This document shows positions 6,571 through 10,365 of a stretch of 10,365 nt of DNA, piece by piece. A model generated the notes under the pieces. It searched no databases and was not told the origin of the DNA. It saw only the letters and a program-made list of their open reading frames with translations. The position numbers were made by a program, and so were the translations under genes. How positions within the stretch are numbered: position 1 is the stretch's first letter; every line of letters starts with the position of its first letter. The stretch covers positions 1 through 10,365 of the forward strand of contig JAFZAM010000108.1 in assembly GCA_017557265.1 (NCBI GenBank), read 5' to 3'. This DNA is from Oscillospiraceae bacterium. GTDB taxonomy: Bacteria > Bacillota > Clostridia > Oscillospirales > Oscillospiraceae.

Positions 6571-8709
6571 TTACTCTCTGTCTATGGGAAGTCCGGCCTT
6601 CTCGCGCTCGCGGATGGCGTCCTTGCGCGAGAAATTCAGGCGGCCGCGGTCGTCGGTGCCCATGCACTTGACCCAGGTCATGTCGCCGACGTTGAGCACG
6701 TCCTCGACCTTCTCGGTGCGCTTGAACTCGAGGTCCTTGATGTGGACCATGCCCTCCTTGCCGGGGACGAGCTCGACGAACGCGCCGATGGGGATGACCC
6801 TCGTGACCTTGCCGTAGTAGAGGGCGCCGGTCTCGGGGACGAAGACGATGTTCTCTATCATCTTGATGGCCTTGCGGCAGGCCTCGATGTCCTGAGAGCT
6901 GACGAAGATGCTGCCGTCGTCCTCGACGTCGACCTTCGCGCCGGACTCGGCGACGATCTTCTGGATGACCTTGCCGCCGGAGCCGATGACCTCGCGGATC
7001 TTGTCCACGTCGATCTTCATGGTGAGCATCTTCGGAGCGAACTCGGAGAGCTCCTTGCGCGGCTCGGCTATGGTCTTGAGCATGATCTCGTCGAGTATCT
7101 GGATGCGCGCCTCGTGGGTTATCTCGAGGGCGCTCTTGATGACGGGGTGGATGAGACCGTCGTTCTTGAGGTCCATCTGGATGGCGGTGATGCCCTTCTT
7201 CGTGCCGGCGACCTTGAAGTCCATCTCGCCGTGGAAGTCCTCGACGCCCTGGATGTCGATGAAGGTCGTCCAGTCGTCGCCCTCGGAGATGAGTCCGCAG
7301 GAGATACCGGCGACGGGGGCCTTGATGGGGACGCCCGCGTCCATAAGGGCGAGCGTGCTGCCGCAGACGGAGCCCTGCGAGGTGCTGCCGTTGGAGGAGA
7401 GGACCTCGGAGACTACGCGGATGGCGTAGGGGAACTCCTCGACCGGCGGGATGACGGGCTCGAGAGCCTTCTCGGCGAGAGCGCCGTGGCCTATCTCGCG
7501 GCGGCCGGGGCTGCGGCTTCCTCTGGCCTCACCGACGGAGAAGGAGGGGAAGTTGTACTGATGCATATAGCGCTTGGACTCCTCGGGCCATATGGTGTCG
7601 AGCTTCTGGGCGGCCGCGAGGGTGTCGAGCGTGGCGATGGAGAGGACCTGCGTCTCGCCGCGGGTGAAGAGGCCGCTGCCGTGGACGCGGGGGATGACGC
7701 CGACCTCGGCATCGAGGGGGCGTATCTCGTTCATGGCTCGTCCGTCGACGCGTTTGCCGGCGAGCAGCCACTTCTTGACGACCTTCTTCTGGAAGCGGTA
7801 GATGATCTCGTCATAGTAGGCGTCCATGTCGGGGTGCTCCTCGCCGTACTTCTCCTTGACGCTGTCCCACCACTCGACGACGCGGGCTTCGCGGATGTTC
7901 TTATCGTCGGTGTCCATGCAGTATTCCATGGCCTCGAACTCGTTCTCGACGAGCTTGGCGAAGAGCTCGTCGTCGAAGGCGGCGTGCTCGAAGGTGAACT
8001 TCGGCTTGCCTATCTCGGCGACCATCCTGTTGATGAGCTCGATGATGGGCTTGACAGCCTCGTGGGCGGCGACGATGCCGTTATACATGACCTCGTCGGA
8101 GATCTCCTTGGCGGCGGCCTCGATCATGACGACCTTCTCCATCGTCGCGGCGACGGTGACGGTCATCTGGGAGGTCTCCTTCTCGGCGGCGGTCGGGTTG
8201 AAGAGGTACTTCTCGCCGTCCCAGCCGAGGACGACGCCGCCGAGCGGGCCGGCCCAGGGGATGTCGGAGATGCTGACGGCGGCGCTCGCGCCGAGCATGG
8301 CGGTTATCTCGGGGGAGCAGTCGGGGTCGACGGACAGCACCGTGCAGGTGATGACGACGTCGTTTCTCAGATCGGAGGGGAAGAGCGGGCGCATCGGCCT
8401 GTCGATGAGGCGGGAGGCGAGTGTGCCCTTCTCGGAGGGCTTGCCCTCACGGCGGAGGAAGCCGCCCGGGATGCGGCCCACGGCGTAGAGCTTCTCTTCG
8501 AAGTCCACGTTCAGGGGGAAGTAGTCGATGCCGTCCTTCGGGCGGGCGGAAGCCGTCGCCGCGACGAGAACGGTGGTGTCACCGTAGCGGGTGAGGACGG
8601 CGGCGTTGGCGAGCTCGGCCATCCTGCCGACCTCGAAGCTGAGGCGGCGGCCGGCGAACTCCGTCTCGTAGACCTTCATGTTGGGGAACTGTCTCTGCTT
8701 GATGATCAT
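6571..8709 (-). CDS. pnp: Polyribonucleotide nucleotidyltransferase (PNPase)
   Basis: 712-residue 3'-to-5' phosphorolytic exoribonuclease that degrades RNA to nucleoside diphosphates, normally a trimer and a partner of RNA decay complexes. Full domain order is present: first RNase PH-like core (about 12-230), an all-alpha linker (about 240-310), second RNase PH-like core (about 315-545, with GSGLFTRGETQVLS at 344-357 and SNGSTSQGSVCG at 439-450), KH domain (about 560-620, IGSGGK at 575-580) and S1 domain (about 628-697, ending GRLNFSRKD). D485 and D491 in FIDIQGVEDFHGEMDFK match the catalytic/metal aspartates D486 and D492 of E. coli PNPase. Length is typical. The ATG has AAAGGAG (8717-8723) 7 bases upstream. 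It follows rpsO in the widely conserved order. Its leader holds a long hairpin described separately, a likely site of autoregulation. Confidence 0.98.
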   Translation of the reverse strand: MIIKQRQFPNMKVYETEFAGRRLSFEVGRMAELANAAVLTRYGDTTVLVAATASARPKDGIDYFPLNVDFEEKLYAVGRIPGGFLRREGKPSEKGTLASRLIDRPMRPLFPSDLRNDVVITCTVLSVDPDCSPEITAMLGASAAVSISDIPWAGPLGGVVLGWDGEKYLFNPTAAEKETSQMTVTVAATMEKVVMIEAAAKEISDEVMYNGIVAAHEAVKPIIELINRMVAEIGKPKFTFEHAAFDDELFAKLVENEFEAMEYCMDTDDKNIREARVVEWWDSVKEKYGEEHPDMDAYYDEIIYRFQKKVVKKWLLAGKRVDGRAMNEIRPLDAEVGVIPRVHGSGLFTRGETQVLSIATLDTLAAAQKLDTIWPEESKRYMHQYNFPSFSVGEARGSRSPGRREIGHGALAEKALEPVIPPVEEFPYAIRVVSEVLSSNGSTSQGSVCGSTLALMDAGVPIKAPVAGISCGLISEGDDWTTFIDIQGVEDFHGEMDFKVAGTKKGITAIQMDLKNDGLIHPVIKSALEITHEARIQILDEIMLKTIAEPRKELSEFAPKMLTMKIDVDKIREVIGSGGKVIQKIVAESGAKVDVEDDGSIFVSSQDIEACRKAIKMIENIVFVPETGALYYGKVTRVIPIGAFVELVPGKEGMVHIKDLEFKRTEKVEDVLNVGDMTWVKCMGTDDRGRLNFSRKDAIREREKAGLPIDRE

Positions 8710-8731
8710 ATCTTTGCTCCTTTCGTGTTCC

Positions 8732-8802
8732 GGAGCGGCGGTTTAGCACTTGAAAAAAAGCCGTGCGGCGGCGCTTTTTCAAATACTAAACAGAGCCGCT
8801 CC
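8732..8802 (-). promoter_or_regulatory. Long hairpin in the pnp leader, candidate autoregulatory element
   Basis: On the minus strand the RNA can fold into one 71-nt hairpin. The outer stem pairs 8795-8802 with 8732-8739 (GGAGCGGC/GCCGCTCC, 8 bp). A 17-bp stem pairs 8775-8791 with 8741-8757, and an inner GCCG/CGGC stem closes a 5-base loop (8764-8768). The two non-Watson-Crick positions of the 17-bp stem are G-U on the minus strand but would be A-C mismatches on the plus strand, so the structure suits pnp mRNA. It ends 8 bases before the pnp ribosome binding site. E. coli pnp has a leader hairpin cut by RNase III and used for PNPase autocontrol; an equivalent role here is inference. The inner hairpin followed by seven T could also act as a terminator or attenuator. 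Confidence 0.65.
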
Positions 8803-8821
8803 ATGTTTGATGTTCGTAAAA

Positions 8822-8850
8822 TGACGGCGGGAGAAGTTCTCCCGCCGTCA
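8822..8850 (-). terminator. Intrinsic terminator-like hairpin after rpsO
   Basis: A perfect 13-bp stem (8838-8850 with 8822-8834, TGACGGCGGGAGA) with a 3-base loop lies 45 bases after the rpsO stop and is followed on the minus strand by TTTT. The short T-run suggests partial termination, which would let some transcription reach pnp, as in the rpsO-pnp arrangement of E. coli. No convincing separate pnp promoter is visible between this hairpin and the leader hairpin. Confidence 0.75.
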
Positions 8851-8895
8851 CCTGCTGCTAAAAAACCTTCATAAGTCTCGGCGGAGGGGAAGAGC

Positions 8896-9162
8896 TTACT
8901 TTCTGATCCCCAGTTTCGCGATGCACGCGCGATATCTCTCGACGTCCTTCTTGGCGAGGTAGTCGAGGAGCCTGCGGCGCTTGCCTATCATAAGGAACAG
9001 GCCGCGGCGGGAGTGGTTGTCCTTCTTGTGGACCTTGAGGTGCTCGGTGAGCTGAGCGATGCGCTCGGTGAGAATGGCGATCTGGACCTCGGGGGAACCG
9101 GTGTCCGTCTCGTGAGTGCGGTTGGACTCGATGATGGCGGTCTTCGCGTCTTTCTGAAGCAT
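8896..9162 (-). CDS. rpsO: 30S ribosomal protein S15
   Basis: 88-residue S15, a primary binder of the central domain of 16S rRNA in the small subunit, where it holds a three-way junction and contributes to a bridge to the large subunit. The sequence carries the family core: DTGSPEVQIAILTERI at 20-35, LTEHLKVHKKDNHSRRGL at 38-55, and KRRRLLDYL near 61-69. Length is exactly that usual for bacteria (88-89). AAGGAAGG stands about 9 bases before the ATG. It is the promoter-proximal gene of the minus-strand rpsO-pnp unit. Codon choice differs from the left operon: only 1 of 8 isoleucines is ATA against 9 of 16 in the PHP gene, fitting a highly expressed gene. Its leader of about 110 nt carries three hairpins and may bind S15. 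Confidence 0.98.
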   Translation of the reverse strand: MLQKDAKTAIIESNRTHETDTGSPEVQIAILTERIAQLTEHLKVHKKDNHSRRGLFLMIGKRRRLLDYLAKKDVERYRACIAKLGIRK

Positions 9163-9272
9163 TGGAATCTACCTTCCTTTATTAAATTTGCCGGGCCCTC
9201 CGGCTGCGTAAGGGGCGGGAAGGGTGCCGCGGTCGCGGCGTTATCCCCAAACGAGGCTCGGGGGCAGACTGA
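9163..9272 (-). promoter_or_regulatory. Structured rpsO leader, candidate S15 autoregulatory RNA
   Basis: Between the predicted transcription start (about 9271) and the rpsO ATG the minus-strand RNA can form three consecutive GC-rich hairpins. They are 9245-9264 (CCCC/GGGG with inner pairs), 9226-9239 (GCCGCG/CGCGGC with a 2-base gap, or 5 bp with a GACC loop), and 9190-9204 (GCCGG/CCGGC with a 5-base loop). CCUUCC at 9218-9223 could pair with the GGAAGG of the ribosome binding site at 9172-9177, a possible off-state. S15 is known to control its own leader in several bacteria using different RNA folds. That this leader does so is inference. Confidence 0.5.
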
Positions 9273-9277
9273 AAGTT

Positions 9278-9306
9278 ACTGTAACATACTTTCCGGCGTT
9301 TGTAAA
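9278..9306 (-). promoter_or_regulatory. Candidate rpsO promoter with extended -10
   Basis: On the minus strand TTTACA (9301-9306, 5 of 6 to TTGACA) and TACAGT (9278-9283, 4 of 6) are 17 bases apart, and a TG one base before the -10 makes TGTTACAGT, an extended -10. Transcription would start near 9271. The AT-rich stretch upstream (9307-9340) could serve as an UP-like element shared with the divergent promoter. Confidence 0.55.
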
Positions 9307-9349
9307 CTATTATTTGAAAAAAAGATTACTTAAATTCCACTAATATATA

Positions 9350-9358
9350 TGTTATAAT
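9350..9358 (+). promoter_or_regulatory. Candidate promoter P1 (TGTTATAAT) facing ymdB
   Basis: A perfect extended -10 (TGn plus TATAAT at 9353-9358). The base run 17 bp upstream (TTAAAT, 9330-9335) matches the -35 consensus at only 3 of 6, which an extended -10 can tolerate. It is back to back with the rpsO promoter. Its transcript would begin near 9365 and run straight through the palindrome block, either as a leader of about 160 nt for ymdB or as a separate short RNA. Confidence 0.5.
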
Positions 9359-9372
9359 GTTCGCAGGAAAGT

Positions 9373-9470
9373 CTTGCTTCGCAAGTCTTTGCGGCTTCGC
9401 CGCCGCTCGCTCTGCTCGCTCTGCGCATTGACGGCTTCGCAAAAATGCCCTTGCGAGCAAGCATTTTTGC
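9373..9470. repeat. Block of short palindromes with GCTTCGC cores
   Basis: This non-coding stretch holds four palindromes in about 100 bases. They are CTTGC-TTC-GCAAG (9373-9385), GCGGC-TTC-GCCGC (9391-9403), a 32-base hairpin at 9439-9470 with 9-bp outer arms (GCAAAAATG/CATTTTTGC), and nested inside it CTTGC-GA-GCAAG (9450-9461). The first and last share identical CTTGC/GCAAG arms. GCTTCGC occurs three times (9376, 9394, 9434), and a 9-base unit GCTCGCTCT is tandemly duplicated at 9405-9422. It resembles the repeated palindromic mosaics found between genes in some clostridial genomes, but could equally be a structured leader or small RNA. Together with the flanking promoters it accounts for most of the 362-base gap between rpsO and ymdB. 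Confidence 0.65.
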
Positions 9471-9473
9471 TCA

Positions 9474-9482
9474 TGGTATAAT
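9474..9482 (+). promoter_or_regulatory. Candidate promoter P2 (TGGTATAAT) of ymdB
   Basis: A second perfect extended -10 (TATAAT at 9477-9482 preceded by TGG). There is no good -35 at 17 bp; TTGCGA at 9451-9456 matches 4 of 6 but at a 20-bp spacing, and it lies inside the 9439-9470 palindrome. Transcription would start near 9489, about 36 bases before the ymdB ATG. Confidence 0.55.
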
Positions 9483-9524
9483 ATTACTAATACTCAAGAA
9501 CACGGAGGAAAGGCGGACTGCTCG

Positions 9525-10298
9525 ATGGATATAAACATCCTCGCCGTGGGAGACGTAGTCGGCGCGTCGGGGCTCGACTTTCTCAGAAAGAAGCTGCGCG
9601 GCCTCGCCCGCCTCAAGGGCGCGGACTTCGTCGTCGTAAACGGCGAGAACGTCGCCGGGACGGGGCTGACCCCCGCCGACGCGGACGACATATTCGCCGC
9701 CGGGGCGGACGTCGTGACCCTCGGCAACCACACGTGGGGCCGCGACTCCATAAAAAACTACCTCGACGACTGCCCCTATATCGTCAGGCCCGTAAACTAC
9801 GCCCCGCAGGTCCCCGGCCGCGGAGCGGTGAAGCTGCGCGCCTCGTTCGGCGAGATCGCCGTCATAAACGCCATAGGCCGCGTCAGCATGGACCACGGGC
9901 CGGACAACCCCTTCACCGCCGTCGAAAAGGCCGTCAGGGAGCTCGGCTGCCGCTTTACGCTCGTGGATTTCCACGCCGAGGCGACGAGCGAGAAGATAGC
10001 CCTCGCGCGGTACCTCGACGGGCGGGTCTCCGCCGTCTGGGGCACGCACACCCACGTCCAGACCTCCGACTGCCGCGTCCTCCCGAAGGGGACGGGCTAT
10101 ATAACCGACCTCGGCATGACGGGACCCGTGGAATCCGTCCTCGGCGTCGACCCCGCGCAGTCCATAGCGCATTTTCTCGGCGAGCCGCCCGAGCGGTACA
10201 GAGTCGCCGCGGGGCCGTGCCTGCTCGAGGGCGCGCTCTTTACGCTCGACTCGGAGACGGGCCTCTGCAAGGCCGTCGAGGCCATCAGGATAGAATGA
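9525..10298 (+). CDS. ymdB: YmdB/TIGR00282-family metallophosphodiesterase
   Basis: 257-residue cytoplasmic calcineurin-like phosphoesterase of the YmdB family. The B. subtilis protein hydrolyses 2',3'-cyclic nucleotides in vitro and controls biofilm and motility decisions. The metal-binding motifs are all present in order: GDVVG at 9-13 (D10), NGEN at 39-42 (N39, E41), GNHTW at 67-71 (N68, H69), H150 in DFHAEATSEK and H175/H177 in GTHTHVQT. Length matches (about 260). The start ATG has only a modest ribosome binding site (AGGCGG, 8 bases away); a better GGAGG at 9504-9508 lies 16 bases upstream, too far to serve it well, and no alternative in-frame start exists nearby. In B. subtilis ymdB follows rny (RNase Y); here it is divergent from rpsO-pnp and 10 bases ahead of a nuclease gene, so the RNA-decay neighbourhood is kept with different partners. 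Confidence 0.93.
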   Translation: MDINILAVGDVVGASGLDFLRKKLRGLARLKGADFVVVNGENVAGTGLTPADADDIFAAGADVVTLGNHTWGRDSIKNYLDDCPYIVRPVNYAPQVPGRGAVKLRASFGEIAVINAIGRVSMDHGPDNPFTAVEKAVRELGCRFTLVDFHAEATSEKIALARYLDGRVSAVWGTHTHVQTSDCRVLPKGTGYITDLGMTGPVESVLGVDPAQSIAHFLGEPPERYRVAAGPCLLEGALFTLDSETGLCKAVEAIRIE

Positions 10299-10308
10299 GA
10301 GGGAAGCC

Positions 10309-10365
10309 ATGAAACTGCTTCACACAGCCGATCTTCACATGGACAGCGCCTTCGCCGCGCTCGAC
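10309..10365 (+). CDS. DNA repair exonuclease-like metallophosphoesterase (YhaO/SbcD type), N-terminal fragment
   Basis: Only the first 19 codons are in the window: MKLLHTADLHMDSAFAALD. The DLHMDSAF stretch is the first metallophosphoesterase motif (DxH) as found in YhaO-like and SbcD-like nucleases. HMDSAF resembles the HLDSPF of YhaO-type proteins more than the DWHLG of SbcD. GAGGGA stands a few bases before the ATG, and the gap to the ymdB stop is 10 bases, so the two genes are probably cotranscribed. The Mre11/SbcD group processes DNA ends, usually with an SMC-like ATPase (SbcC or YhaN) encoded next, which would lie outside this window. Confidence 0.75.
   Translation, partial: MKLLHTADLHMDSAFAALD

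Noticed and set aside
6742..8874. A 710-residue open frame on the plus strand covering almost all of pnp
   Set aside because: It is antisense to a full-length PNPase with intact catalytic, KH and S1 motifs. Its product is a low-complexity Asp/Gly/Leu/Val-rich string with no recognisable fold, as expected when GC-rich codons suppress stops on the opposite strand.
9373..9470. CRISPR array or attachment site
   Set aside because: The palindromes differ in sequence and spacing, there are no equal-length spacers, and there is no integrase or Cas gene in the window.

Overview
The window looks like chromosomal core sequence from a GC-rich member of the Clostridia (Bacillota), probably a gut-type Oscillospirales or Christensenellales relative. 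That placement is an inference from gene content and codon habit: rpsO-pnp order, ymdB, a PutP-type symporter, and GC-rich coding DNA that nevertheless uses the AUA isoleucine codon heavily. I see no phage, IS element, CRISPR array, tRNA or rRNA. All long genes read as intact, except the two cut by the window ends.

Left part (1-3520, + strand): a tight co-directional run. It holds the C-terminal part of a membrane PMT-family (GT39-like) protein glycosyltransferase, a PHP-family histidinol-phosphatase-like enzyme, ribose-5-phosphate isomerase B, a 62-residue single-pass membrane protein overlapping rpiB by ATGA, and a TetR-family regulator. Gaps are 23 bp or less and each internal start has a good ribosome binding site, so this is probably one operon.

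Middle (3521-6570): a 157-bp regulatory gap with a perfect 14-bp dyad and a candidate promoter, then a PutP-type sodium/proline symporter (+). A bidirectional terminator separates it from a convergent ArsB/NhaD-type 11-12-TM permease (-).

Right part, minus strand (6571-9306): the conserved order rpsO then pnp, with the permease downstream. The rpsO-pnp spacer holds a terminator-like hairpin and, directly before the pnp ribosome binding site, a long hairpin whose G-U pairs work only on the pnp mRNA strand. rpsO has a roughly 110-nt leader with three hairpins. Both are places where autoregulation is known in other bacteria.

Right part, plus strand (9307-10365): back to back with the rpsO promoter is a control region with two TGnTATAAT promoters flanking a block of short GCTTCGC-centred palindromes. 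It is followed by ymdB (a metallophosphodiesterase) and the first 19 codons of a YhaO/SbcD-like nuclease. RNA turnover (pnp), a regulator-type phosphodiesterase (ymdB) and a DNA nuclease thus flank one divergent control region.

I found no convincing new multi-gene system. The points most worth following are RNA or operator level: the pnp leader hairpin, the rpsO leader, the palindromic block before ymdB, and the dyad plus third half-site at the putP promoter.
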